From positions 1 to 64,000 of the forward strand of contig DASPVV010000261.1 of assembly GCA_035622175.1 (NCBI GenBank): DNA of 64,000 bases, given 5' to 3'. The notes beneath the pieces were generated by a model that saw nothing but the letters and a program-made list of their open reading frames with translations, was not told the origin of the DNA and ran no database searches. This DNA comes from JAFAGX01 sp035622175 (GTDB taxonomy: Bacteria > Acidobacteriota > Terriglobia > Terriglobales > Acidobacteriaceae). Both the position numbers and the translations under genes were made by a program. Shown here piece by piece: positions 8,752 to 17,564 of the stretch; the stretch's first letter is position 1; the number at the start of each line of letters is the position of its first letter.

Positions 8752-10161
8752 TTGACCGACGGCGCATACAAATCGCACCCAGTTACAACCATCGCCATCG
8801 TGGGGCGCCCCAACGTGGGCAAATCTACGCTCTTCAATCGCCTGGTCGGGCGCCGCCGCGCCATCGTGGGCGATGAGCCGGGAATCACGCGAGACCGCCT
8901 TTACCAAGAGGCAGAATGGCGCGGACGCCGCCTCCGCCTGGTCGATACCGGGGGCATGGTTTCCGAGCCCAAAGATCTGCTGGCGACCGAAATCTTTCGT
9001 CAGGCCAAGGTGGCGCTCGAAGAGTCCCCGGCCATCATTATGGTGGTCGACGGCCGCAGCGAGCTCGCTGCCCCCGATCTTGAGCTGGCGCGCTTGCTGC
9101 TCCGTACCGGCAAGCCGGTGTTCGTGGCCGTCAATAAGATCGATTCGGAAAAACAGGAACCGCTGGCTGCGGATTTCCACCGGCTGGGGATTCGCCGCTT
9201 GTTTCCCGTTTCCGCCGAGCACGGACGGGGAGTGGATGAGTTGCTGGATGCCATCCTCGAAACCACCCCGCCAGAGCTCATCACGAGCCAGCGCGAAGCG
9301 CAGGCAGGGGAAGAAACAAGAGAGACCAAGGTCGCGATTATCGGCCATCCCAACGTAGGGAAGTCCACGCTATTGAACCGCTTGACCGGCACCGCTCGCG
9401 CCATCGTGTCGCCTGCCCCGGGCACCACCCGCGATGTGGTCGATGCGCTGGTTGAGCGCAACGGCTGGCGTTTCCGCTTTCTCGATACGGCGGGCATCCG
9501 CCGCAAGGGCAAGACGCACCTTCTGGCAGAGAAGCTATCGGTGGTGATGGCCCGCAAACATCTGCAGTCTGCCGATCTTGCTCTGCTGGTGCTCGATGCC
9601 ACCGAGGGCGTGAGCGCGCTCGATGCCACGATTGCCGGCTATGCGCACGAAAGCGGCCGCTCGGTCATCGTGGTGGTCAACAAGTGGGACTTGATCTTGA
9701 GCGGACAGCGAAAGCCGGTCGGCCGCTCGCGAACCGATCGCATGGCCGACGGCCAGCGCTTGAGGGACCGTGGAGCCTACGAACAGAAACTCCGTGAGCG
9801 CCTGAAGTTTCTCGACTATGCTCCGCTGCTGTTCATCTCGGCGGCGACGGGCGGCGGCATGGAAAAGCTTTTTCCCCTGCTCGAGCGGGTTGCCGAGGAG
9901 CGCCGCAAGCGCATTCCCACCGCGGAAATGAATCGCTTTCTCGCGCAGGTAGACTTCGAACGGGCCTCCGTCCCCCAGCGCCAGCGGGTCAAAATCTATT
10001 ACATGACGCAGGCCGCCGTGGCGCCCCCTACCTTCATTCTCTTTACCGACCGCCGGGTGAAATTGCACTTTTCCTATCAGCGCTTCCTGGAAAACCAGAT
10101 TCGCCGCGCTTTCGGCTTCTTAGGTACTCCGATTTGGATCAAGAATCGGTCGAGGGAATAA
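8752..10161 (+). CDS. der: Ribosome-associated GTPase Der (EngA)
   Basis: A GTPase of about 469 residues with two tandem G domains, the hallmark of Der. The first starts with IAIVGRPNVGKSTLFNRL and has DTGGM as G3. The second starts with KVAIIGHPNVGKSTLLNRL with DTAGIRRKGK. A C-terminal KH-like domain ends the chain. Der is required for 50S subunit maturation. No ATG lies close to the first P-loop. I chose a TTG at 8752, which leaves 13 residues before IAIVG; upstream TTG codons are possible. The frame is open another 600 nt upstream, but that part is antisense to dinG. Confidence 0.92.
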   Translation: MTDGAYKSHPVTTIAIVGRPNVGKSTLFNRLVGRRRAIVGDEPGITRDRLYQEAEWRGRRLRLVDTGGMVSEPKDLLATEIFRQAKVALEESPAIIMVVDGRSELAAPDLELARLLLRTGKPVFVAVNKIDSEKQEPLAADFHRLGIRRLFPVSAEHGRGVDELLDAILETTPPELITSQREAQAGEETRETKVAIIGHPNVGKSTLLNRLTGTARAIVSPAPGTTRDVVDALVERNGWRFRFLDTAGIRRKGKTHLLAEKLSVVMARKHLQSADLALLVLDATEGVSALDATIAGYAHESGRSVIVVVNKWDLILSGQRKPVGRSRTDRMADGQRLRDRGAYEQKLRERLKFLDYAPLLFISAATGGGMEKLFPLLERVAEERRKRIPTAEMNRFLAQVDFERASVPQRQRVKIYYMTQAAVAPPTFILFTDRRVKLHFSYQRFLENQIRRAFGFLGTPIWIKNRSRE

Positions 10162-10188
10162 GGGGTTGGACCCCGTCGGCCATAGAGC

Positions 10189-11265
10189 TTAGCTGCTGGC
10201 CTCGGGCAGAGGCGAGATGGGCGGCGGCACAGCGGCGCGGGGTGGGGAAGGAATCGGGGCCGCGGGGTGTAGCGCCATGGCGAGACCGGGGTAGCGGGAA
10301 GCGAGGAAATAGATGGAATAGGCAGGGAAGAACACCACGGTGGGCACGCCGATGAGGGCAATGAAATAGCAAAACATCGCCAGCACGATCGATCCCGCCA
10401 CTACGGCTAGGGTGACGGTATAGGCGTTCCATTCCAAGCCGAGGGCCTTTCCCCCGAGCACAGCCAATGCCCCGAACCCTCCCAGGGGAACGATCGCCAC
10501 GAGAATCGCGACCGTGGCGATAATGCCCAGGATAATGCCGACTCCGATGGCCATGACCATCTTCAGCAGAAGATAGCCGAAATAGGAACCCTTCTCCGCC
10601 CACAGCATGGGCCACAGCCGCCGCCAACCCTCGAATGCGCTTAGGTCTTCGAGCGCCATCTGGGGGATGACGAAATCCTTGGTGAACACCTGCACGATGG
10701 CGGAGACCACAACGAAAGCCGATACCGCCAGGAACAGCACCATGCCAGCAAGAATGAGGACGGGCATGTGCTCTTTCGGTTTCGTAAGCCATCCGGCGGC
10801 CAAGGCGAAGGTGGCTGGAACTGCGATCAAAAGCGCCAATCCCAGCGCCACTGCCAGGCTAAACAGGACCTGCCACATAAAGTACCTGAGTGCGGCTCCC
10901 TGCCGTTGGTTCCACTGTTCTCGAAGATCACATCGTCTGGCGACGACACTGTCAAACAGAACGAAACGCATCACGCTGTTCAAATAGAGCAGCGCAGTGA
11001 AGAAGACGAAACCGAGCACGATCAGCAGAGCCATCAGCAAGACAAGCAGCGCAGGATCAATCCTTGACAGGCCGCCGGCTGTGACCTCGTTGGGGTGCTT
11101 GGGAATCCGAAAGTTGTTATTGCCACAACTTCCGGTAGTCAATTCTCCCGCCAGCAATCCCACCAGCGCGAGCTTGGCCCACTGCTCCGCGCGGAAGGGC
11201 TGAAACAGCTGGCGCTTGGTATGCTCAAACGCCGGACTGATCGCGTCTATGGCAGAAATCGGCAA
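10189..11265 (-). CDS. Multi-pass membrane protein of unknown function
   Basis: A 358-residue integral membrane protein with about six to seven hydrophobic segments, for example LLVLLMALLIVLGFVFFTAL, LFSLAVALGLALLIAVPA and YFIALIGVPTVVFFPAY. The tail is proline-rich and probably cytoplasmic. The N-terminus MPISAIDAISPAFEHTKRQL resembles uncharacterised acidobacterial membrane proteins; I assign no activity. A TTG start is supported by GGAGGGG five bases upstream. It follows two MacB-like permeases on the same strand after a 147-nt gap, so co-transcription is possible but not shown. Confidence 0.75.
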   Translation of the reverse strand: MPISAIDAISPAFEHTKRQLFQPFRAEQWAKLALVGLLAGELTTGSCGNNNFRIPKHPNEVTAGGLSRIDPALLVLLMALLIVLGFVFFTALLYLNSVMRFVLFDSVVARRCDLREQWNQRQGAALRYFMWQVLFSLAVALGLALLIAVPATFALAAGWLTKPKEHMPVLILAGMVLFLAVSAFVVVSAIVQVFTKDFVIPQMALEDLSAFEGWRRLWPMLWAEKGSYFGYLLLKMVMAIGVGIILGIIATVAILVAIVPLGGFGALAVLGGKALGLEWNAYTVTLAVVAGSIVLAMFCYFIALIGVPTVVFFPAYSIYFLASRYPGLAMALHPAAPIPSPPRAAVPPPISPLPEASS

Positions 11266-11412
11266 CTCAGCCCCTCCCCGAGCCCGGCGGGGAATGGCAG
11301 CAAGGTACAGGGAACCAGTTGGCAGGTCAACTGAATTTCAAAGCCGTAGGAGCGATCGCGCCGGGCTAAGGGGACCCTCGAAAACCCACCCGTGCGCTTG
11401 GCCGCAGGGTGA

Positions 11413-12681
11413 TTATTCGCAGCGCAGCGCCTCGACGGGATCGAGCTTGGCGGCACGAAAGGCGGGAACCAGGCCACTCAGCACACCGACCGCCAACAAC
11501 ACCGCCGTCGATACAACCAGGGTCATGGCCGAGATCTGCAGATGGATATCGGCCTTGCCGGACGTGTCCTCAAAAAGCGCACCCATCAGCGGCAAGGTGC
11601 CTACGGCCGCCGCGATGCCGTAGGAAAGCAGCACACCAAGGGCTCCGCCCAGGAGCATAATGAGCAAGGTTTCGGCCAGAAACTGAAACCAGATGTGCCG
11701 TTTTCTCGCTCCCAAGGCACGACGCAATCCAATTTCGCGAATGCGCTCCTCGACCGAGACCAGCATGATGTTCATGACGCCCACCCCACCAATTCCCAAG
11801 GTCAAGGTTCCGATAAAGGTCAGCAGCACCTGCAGCCCGATGGTCAAAGCGTCAATGATCGGACGGAATTCGTCGCGTCCAAACATCTGTAGGGCCTTCT
11901 TATCGGTGGGGGAGAATTGCTGGCGCGTGGCAATCGCCGCCAACACCTGGGCCATGGCCTGCTTTTCAAACTGAGGAGCAATGGGCTCGAAGACGAGCAC
12001 GGCGGCATAGCGGGTGTTCCACAGGACCCCGGCAGCCGTATAAGGGATCCAGACCGAATTGTCATCACTCGAGAAGTAATTGCTCATTTGGATCTTCCGA
12101 GCCATGACGCCGATCACCGTAAAACGCACGCCTCCGATCAGCACGGTTTCCCCGACCGCGGGACGCCCGCTGAAGAGCTGTTCGCGGACCCGTCCGCCCA
12201 GGAAGGCTACCCGCCTCCGTTCCATAAAATCGCTGGCATCAATCCAGCGGCCTTCCCCTGGCACCTCATTGCGCATCTCCCCGTACTCGGGGCAAACCCC
12301 CCGGATCGCGGCCGTGCCCACCAGGCGGTCGCCGTAGGAGATGCCGGGACGACGGACGGTCTCGAGGCAGGCGCTCTTGACCAGCGGCGCGGTTGCTTTC
12401 ACTAAATCAAGATCGGCTTGCTCGAGAACCACCTTTTTCCCGGCTCGTTGGCCTCCCGGCTGCTCACTGGTTTGTTGCGGCCAGCAGATCACGACACTTT
12501 TCCCGAAGGCATCGAAGCCGTTCACCAGAATTCTGCGAAAGCTGCTGCCATAGGCGATCAGCAGAGTGACCGTCGCAATGCCCCAGACAATGCCGAGCAA
12601 AGTCAGCAGGCTTCGCGTCCGGTTGCGCTGGAGCGCGTTCCAGGCTTCAGCAATGATCTCTTCCAGCATGGTTTGGGCCAT
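11413..12681 (-). CDS. ABC transporter permease, MacB/FtsX type
   Basis: A 422-residue permease with the MacB topology. One N-terminal membrane helix (about 22-45, SLLTLLGIVWGIATVTLLIA) is followed by a periplasmic core domain (about 50-280) and a C-terminal FtsX domain with three helices (about 300-410). Characteristic wording includes GIGGVGVMNIMLVSVEERIREIGLRRALGA. No ATPase or membrane-fusion partner is encoded nearby; the only close partner is a second permease 58 nt upstream. It may work with an ATPase encoded elsewhere. The start ATG at 12681 is approximate, since another ATG lies four codons later. Confidence 0.87.
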   Translation of the reverse strand: MAQTMLEEIIAEAWNALQRNRTRSLLTLLGIVWGIATVTLLIAYGSSFRRILVNGFDAFGKSVVICWPQQTSEQPGGQRAGKKVVLEQADLDLVKATAPLVKSACLETVRRPGISYGDRLVGTAAIRGVCPEYGEMRNEVPGEGRWIDASDFMERRRVAFLGGRVREQLFSGRPAVGETVLIGGVRFTVIGVMARKIQMSNYFSSDDNSVWIPYTAAGVLWNTRYAAVLVFEPIAPQFEKQAMAQVLAAIATRQQFSPTDKKALQMFGRDEFRPIIDALTIGLQVLLTFIGTLTLGIGGVGVMNIMLVSVEERIREIGLRRALGARKRHIWFQFLAETLLIMLLGGALGVLLSYGIAAAVGTLPLMGALFEDTSGKADIHLQISAMTLVVSTAVLLAVGVLSGLVPAFRAAKLDPVEALRCE

Positions 12682-12739
12682 CGCGCGGGGACAGAGGAGC
12701 TTTCCGGGTTGCTTCGTCCGCTTCCTGGGGAGACGGAGG

Positions 12740-13999
12740 TTAGCTGCCCGCCTCGAAGCGCAGTGCTTCAATCGGATCGACCGAGGCTGCCTTGCGCGCC
12801 GGATAGAGAGCGGCCAGGACGGCCGCACCCCCCAGCAACCCGCAGGCAAGCACACTGGTCGTCCGCGTAGGCAACAGGCCGGCGAAGAAATCCGGCATGG
12901 GAGCGAGATTCACCAGGTAGCAGATTCCGTAGGCAATCCCCAGCCCGACGCCTCCGCTCAGCCAGGCAATCAACAAGGCTTCCAGGAAGAACTGCTTCAA
13001 AATCACGCGCCCTGGGGCGCCCAGCGCCTTGCGCACGCCGATTTCACGCGTGCGCTCCCGCACCGCCACCATCATCACATTCATGACCCCCAGCGCTCCC
13101 AGGAAAAGGGTGACGATTCCGACTGCCCCCAAGAAATACTTCATCCCATTCGTCATTTGCCGGAAGGCCAGGGCTTCCTCGACCGTGTCCCAGATGGGAC
13201 AGGCTTCTTTATCGTTGGGATCGAAATGGTGCATTCGTCCCAGGGCGGCGCGCACTTCATGTTTGCAAGCCTCGTGCTGCGCGACGGACTTGGGCGTGAC
13301 CAGCAGCTGATCGAAGGTGGTCGAAGTGCCGGGAGGCCGGTCGGGGAAATCCCGTCGCATCGCCGCAAATGGGACAAAGATCTTGTTGGCGTCCCAGCCG
13401 TCGTAGCTGGAGTCCTGCTTTTTCTGCGCCATGACCCCAATGACGGTGTACGGAAAGTCGTTGAGATACAGGTTTTCCCCGACCGCATTGCGGCCGGGAA
13501 AGAGCTGTTTAGCGGCATCCGTTCCCAGGAATGCCACCCGATGTCCTGCGTGCTCATCATCCCAGTTGTAGAAGCGCCCGTCGCCGACGTTCAGGGAGCG
13601 GATATAACCAAATTCAGGAAACGAGCCGGTGACGAGCAGCGCCGCGTTGTTATAGTTGCTGTGGGTTCGCACCGTTTCCTGTTCGAGCTCGGGTAGAGCA
13701 TACTGGCAGTCGGGCGACGCGGAGGCGACCACCGCCACATCCTGGTCCTCCCAGTGGACAACTCTTCCGGCCCGCATTCCCCCGGCCTGCAGGCTGGTGC
13801 GCCCGTGGAACACGATCATGACGTCTTTGCCCAAGGTCTCGGCGACTTTGGCCTGGCCGACACGCAAACCTTCTCCCGCTCCGACCATGAGCACGATCGA
13901 TACAACCCCCCAGGCGATGCCAAACATGGTCAGAAACGTGCGAAGTTTATGCGCCCACAAGGTGCGGAGCACGTCGCCGATCAGGTCCCTGAGGATCAT
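12740..13999 (-). CDS. ABC transporter permease, MacB/FtsX type (second copy)
   Basis: A 419-residue permease related to the downstream gene. The N-terminal helix region is KLRTFLTMFGIAWGVVSIVL, a periplasmic MacB core follows, and the FtsX domain carries GALGVMNVMMVAVRERTREI and GVRKALGAPGRVI. The two genes probably arose by duplication and form a heterodimer, as is common for acidobacterial MacB-like permeases (inference). The ATG at 13999 is preceded by GAAGG at very short spacing; an ATG 66 nt further upstream (MGEVWLTPIR) is a real alternative. It diverges from the S9 peptidase gene. Confidence 0.85.
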   Translation of the reverse strand: MILRDLIGDVLRTLWAHKLRTFLTMFGIAWGVVSIVLMVGAGEGLRVGQAKVAETLGKDVMIVFHGRTSLQAGGMRAGRVVHWEDQDVAVVASASPDCQYALPELEQETVRTHSNYNNAALLVTGSFPEFGYIRSLNVGDGRFYNWDDEHAGHRVAFLGTDAAKQLFPGRNAVGENLYLNDFPYTVIGVMAQKKQDSSYDGWDANKIFVPFAAMRRDFPDRPPGTSTTFDQLLVTPKSVAQHEACKHEVRAALGRMHHFDPNDKEACPIWDTVEEALAFRQMTNGMKYFLGAVGIVTLFLGALGVMNVMMVAVRERTREIGVRKALGAPGRVILKQFFLEALLIAWLSGGVGLGIAYGICYLVNLAPMPDFFAGLLPTRTTSVLACGLLGGAAVLAALYPARKAASVDPIEALRFEAGS

Positions 14000-14150
14000 C
14001 CCTTCGGTTGGACGGGGTAGACCCCCGAATGTGAGCCGGATCGGGGTCAACCAAACCTCCCCCATCGGGATACGCAAAAGGGAAGGATTGCGTTCCCGGT
14101 TCGCGCAGTTCTCCGGAAGGGTCAGCCACGCCGTATATACTCTCTTCACT

Positions 14151-16121
14151 ATGACCCCAGCGTTCCGCCTTGTATCTGGGTGGTTTGCTTGTGAGCTCGC
14201 GCTTTTACTTTTCTGCCCTTTTGTCGGGGCCCGTCCCGAGACCCCCTCCTCACGGGTGGCCGGCGCGGTCGATTCCATGCCCTACACCAGGGTGCTCAAG
14301 CAAGTCTCGATTTCCCCCGACGGCGCCGAGGTGGCTGCCATCATCGGAGGCGAGCTGACCATCGGCTCGACCCGCGACCGGACGGCCCGCCCCATCGCTA
14401 TTGAGGGCAGGCTTCCCCTGCGCGACGTGTGCTGGTCGCGGGATAGCAAGGAAATCGCCTTCATCGCCGATCTGCCCGGCAATGCTCCCTCGGCTCAGGT
14501 CTGGACCAGCGCCGCCGACGGCAGCGCGAAGGTGCTGCGAGCAGAACTCAAAGGCTACGCCGCCCTCCCACAATTCTCTCCCGATGGATCGAAATTGGCC
14601 CTGCTCTTCATCGAAGGCATGCCCCGGGTGGCCGGCCCCCTGCAACCGATGACGCCGCTCGCCGGCGTGATTGACGAAAAGATTTATGAGCAACGCCTCA
14701 CCACCATCGATCTCAACCTAAACGTTCTCACCCAAATCACGCCCGCCGACATGTACATCTACGAATATGAGTGGACTCCCAACGGAAAGGGCTGGGTGGC
14801 GACGGCGGCCCCGGGTGCGGGCGACGCCAACTGGTATGTCGCGCGGCTCTATCACATCAGCGCCGAATCTGGCCAGATGCGAGAAATCTATGTTCCAAAA
14901 TGGCAGATCGCGGAGCCCAGGGTCTCGCCCGATGGCAAGTGGGTCGCCTTTCTCGAAGGGCTCATGAGCGATGAAGACGTAAAGGGCGGCGACATCTACG
15001 TCGTTCCGGTGGCCGGCGGCCCGGCGCGAAACCTCACTCCCGGCCTCAAGGGTTCTCCTTCATCGCTGGCCTGGCGCGGTCCTGACCGCATCGTCTTGGC
15101 GCAGAATGTCGATGGAGAATCCGGCTTCGCTACCCTAAGCGCATCCGGGGGCGAGGTCGAGACGGTTTGGGCCGGGGAAGAATTCGTGGGCACCACCGTC
15201 TCCCCCAGCGCTTCCTTCTCCGCTGACGGACTCGTGACCGCCGTGGTGCGGCAATCGGCGAGCGCTCCCCCCGAGGTATGGGCCGGGCCGATTGGAAAGT
15301 GGGAGCAATTAACCACGGTGAACGCCGGTGCGAAACGCGCCTGGGGCGAGATGCGCAATTTCCATTGGACAAACGGGAGCACGTCTCTCGAAGGTTGGCT
15401 CATGCTGCCCAAGAATCTCGCTCCTGGCAAGACATACGCACTGGTGGTGAACGTGCACGGTGGACCCTCCTCGGCCTGTAACTCACGCTGGGATACCAGA
15501 GCCATGGGAACCGAGTCGGCGCTCGATTATTTTGCCTTGTGCCCCAATCCACGGGGCAGCTATGGACAGGGCGAAGCGTTTACCCAGGCCAACGTGAAGG
15601 ATTTAGGCGGGGGTGATCTTAGCGACATTATGGCCGGGGTGGATGCGGTTCTCAAACAGTATCCGGTCGATCCTCACCGTGTCGGCATTCGTGGGCACAG
15701 CTACGGTGGCTACATGACGATGTGGGCGGAGACTCAGACCCAGCGCTTCGCCGCCGCCGTCGCCGGTGCGGGGATTTCCGACTGGCAGAGCTACTATGGG
15801 CTGAACGATATCGACGAGTGGATGACTCCCTTTTTCGGCGCATCAGTCTATGAAGATCCTGCGCTCTACGCCAAGGGCGATCCCATGCATTATGTGAAAC
15901 AGGTCAAGACGCCGACCCTGATCCTCGTGGGAGACCGTGACGGCGAGGTTCCGATGGAGCAGTCGGTCGAATGGTGGCACGCGCTCAAGAGCTTGCAGGT
16001 GCCCACCCAGCTGGTGGTCTATGCCAACGAAGGGCACCAACTGATCAAGCCCGCCGATGAGCGCGACTACTACGTGCGCGCCTTCGAGTGGTTTGACGAA
16101 TGGTTTGCCAAGGCTCCCTAG
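14151..16121 (+). CDS. S9-family prolyl oligopeptidase-like serine peptidase, secreted
   Basis: A 656-residue protein. A signal peptide (about 1-26, hydrophobic WFACELALLLFCPFVGA) leads into a WD40/PD40-type beta-propeller (about 40-400, repeated SPDG blocks such as ISPDGAEVAAI and VSPDGKWVAFL) and an alpha/beta-hydrolase domain (about 420-656). The triad is complete: Ser517 in GHSYGGYM, Asp597 in GDRDGEVP and His629 in NEGHQL. S9C-type enzymes cleave short peptides or acylated residues; here the action would be periplasmic. The closest named relatives are acylaminoacyl-peptidase and dipeptidyl-peptidase types, and I cannot choose between them. Confidence 0.92.
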   Translation: MTPAFRLVSGWFACELALLLFCPFVGARPETPSSRVAGAVDSMPYTRVLKQVSISPDGAEVAAIIGGELTIGSTRDRTARPIAIEGRLPLRDVCWSRDSKEIAFIADLPGNAPSAQVWTSAADGSAKVLRAELKGYAALPQFSPDGSKLALLFIEGMPRVAGPLQPMTPLAGVIDEKIYEQRLTTIDLNLNVLTQITPADMYIYEYEWTPNGKGWVATAAPGAGDANWYVARLYHISAESGQMREIYVPKWQIAEPRVSPDGKWVAFLEGLMSDEDVKGGDIYVVPVAGGPARNLTPGLKGSPSSLAWRGPDRIVLAQNVDGESGFATLSASGGEVETVWAGEEFVGTTVSPSASFSADGLVTAVVRQSASAPPEVWAGPIGKWEQLTTVNAGAKRAWGEMRNFHWTNGSTSLEGWLMLPKNLAPGKTYALVVNVHGGPSSACNSRWDTRAMGTESALDYFALCPNPRGSYGQGEAFTQANVKDLGGGDLSDIMAGVDAVLKQYPVDPHRVGIRGHSYGGYMTMWAETQTQRFAAAVAGAGISDWQSYYGLNDIDEWMTPFFGASVYEDPALYAKGDPMHYVKQVKTPTLILVGDRDGEVPMEQSVEWWHALKSLQVPTQLVVYANEGHQLIKPADERDYYVRAFEWFDEWFAKAP

Positions 16122-16174
16122 ACAACTAGGATTTCCCCCGGGGACGACGCAGGGGGCGGACGAGAGTTCCCCGC

Positions 16175-17527
16175 CTAGGCACAGGCGGCTGGGGGAGGCA
16201 CGCTCGCAAGGCCGGTTGCGTCCAGCCTCTCCATCCACCGATCCAATTCTCGCAGGGCAAGCGAACATTGACGGCGATGTCTTTCCTGGCGCTCGCGGAT
16301 GTTTGGATCGAGCGCCGGCAAAAGATCGAAGGTAATGTTGGCCGGTTGGAAGTTAAGAGGATTGGCGTGGGTGATGTAGTACACCAGCGATCCGAATGCG
16401 GTGGCCCGTGGAGGCGCGACCAACGGAGCGTGGCTCGCCAACGCGGCGGCGTGCATACCCGCCATCAGGCCGGTGGCGATCGATTCCACATACCCTTCCA
16501 CCCCACAAATCTGCCCGGCAAAAAAAATGTTCGGGTGTTGCTTCATCTGCAGTGTTTCCGTCAGCAGGCTGGGAGCATTGATGTAGGTGTTGCGATGAAT
16601 CTGTCCGTAGCGCAGGAAACGAGCCTGTTCGAGGCCGGGAATCAGGCGCAGGACTCTCCCCTGCTCAGCGAACTTCAGGTGATTCTGAAAGCCCACCAGA
16701 TTGTAGGAATCCGCCCGCAGATTTTCCCGGCGCAGTTGCACCACGGCGTACGGCATTTGCCCGCTGCGCGGGTCTTTCAATCCCACCGGCTTCATCGGTC
16801 CAAAGCGCAAGGTGTCTGGTCCGCGGCGGGCAATCTCCTCGATCGGCAGACAACCTTCGAAATAATTCAGCTTCTCCCAATCCCGTTCTTCGACCGACTG
16901 CGCGGCCAGGAGCGCTTGGTAGAAGCGTTCGTATTCTTCCTGCGACAGGGGACAGTTCAGGTAATCGGCGGAGCCTTTCTGGTAACGCGCCGCCCAATAC
17001 ACTTTGGCGAGGTCGATCGAGTCCGCCTCCACGATGGGACTGATGGAGTCATAGAAGTGCAAATGTGAGGTGCCGCTGAGGCGAGCGACCTGCTGCGCTA
17101 GGGCGTCGGAGGCGAGCGGCCCCGGTGCCACAATGGTGATTTGGTCTCGATGGACGTCGCTGACTTCTTGGCGCCGAACCCTGATCCGAGGGTGGGCGGA
17201 GATGGTGGCGGTAACCTTGGCGGCAAAGCTCATGCGGTCGACAGCCAGCGCGTGTCCGGCGGGCACGGCACACTCTCGCGCCAGTCCAAGCAGCAGCGAC
17301 CCGGCGCGTCGCATTTCCTCCTTGAGCAGCCAAGGCGCCGTGTTCTCGCTGTCCGACTTCAGCGAGTTCGAGCACACCAGTTCGGCAAAATCCCCGGTCT
17401 GGTGGGCTGGTGTCAAGCGCTGAGGGCGCATCTCGAACAGTTCCACCTCTACCCCCCGCCGGGCACACTGCCATGCCGCCTCCGCTCCCGCCAAACCCGC
17501 CCCGACGATTGCAACCTGGTTTTCCAT
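16175..17527 (-). CDS. trmFO: Methylenetetrahydrofolate-tRNA (uracil-54-C5)-methyltransferase
   Basis: A 450-residue FAD and folate-dependent enzyme that makes ribothymidine at position 54 of tRNA. The N-terminal FAD motif is VAIVGAGLAGAEAAWQ. Family-specific stretches are ELVCSNSLKSDSEN (about 49-62), DSISPIVEADSIDL, and the C-terminal QICGVEGYVESIATGLMAG with its conserved cysteine. Length agrees with the family (about 440). It is encoded just downstream of selB on the same strand, with 37 nt between them, so the two tRNA-related functions may share a transcript. Confidence 0.96.
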   Translation of the reverse strand: MENQVAIVGAGLAGAEAAWQCARRGVEVELFEMRPQRLTPAHQTGDFAELVCSNSLKSDSENTAPWLLKEEMRRAGSLLLGLARECAVPAGHALAVDRMSFAAKVTATISAHPRIRVRRQEVSDVHRDQITIVAPGPLASDALAQQVARLSGTSHLHFYDSISPIVEADSIDLAKVYWAARYQKGSADYLNCPLSQEEYERFYQALLAAQSVEERDWEKLNYFEGCLPIEEIARRGPDTLRFGPMKPVGLKDPRSGQMPYAVVQLRRENLRADSYNLVGFQNHLKFAEQGRVLRLIPGLEQARFLRYGQIHRNTYINAPSLLTETLQMKQHPNIFFAGQICGVEGYVESIATGLMAGMHAAALASHAPLVAPPRATAFGSLVYYITHANPLNFQPANITFDLLPALDPNIRERQERHRRQCSLALRELDRWMERLDATGLASVPPPAACA

Positions 17528-17564
17528 GTGCGCTGCCCTAGGCTGAAGCCCGAGTCTCCGTCTC

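Noticed and set aside
8566..9348. Long upstream extension of the dinG frame.
   Set aside because: It lies antisense to der, has no helicase similarity and the family N-terminus starts at 8565.
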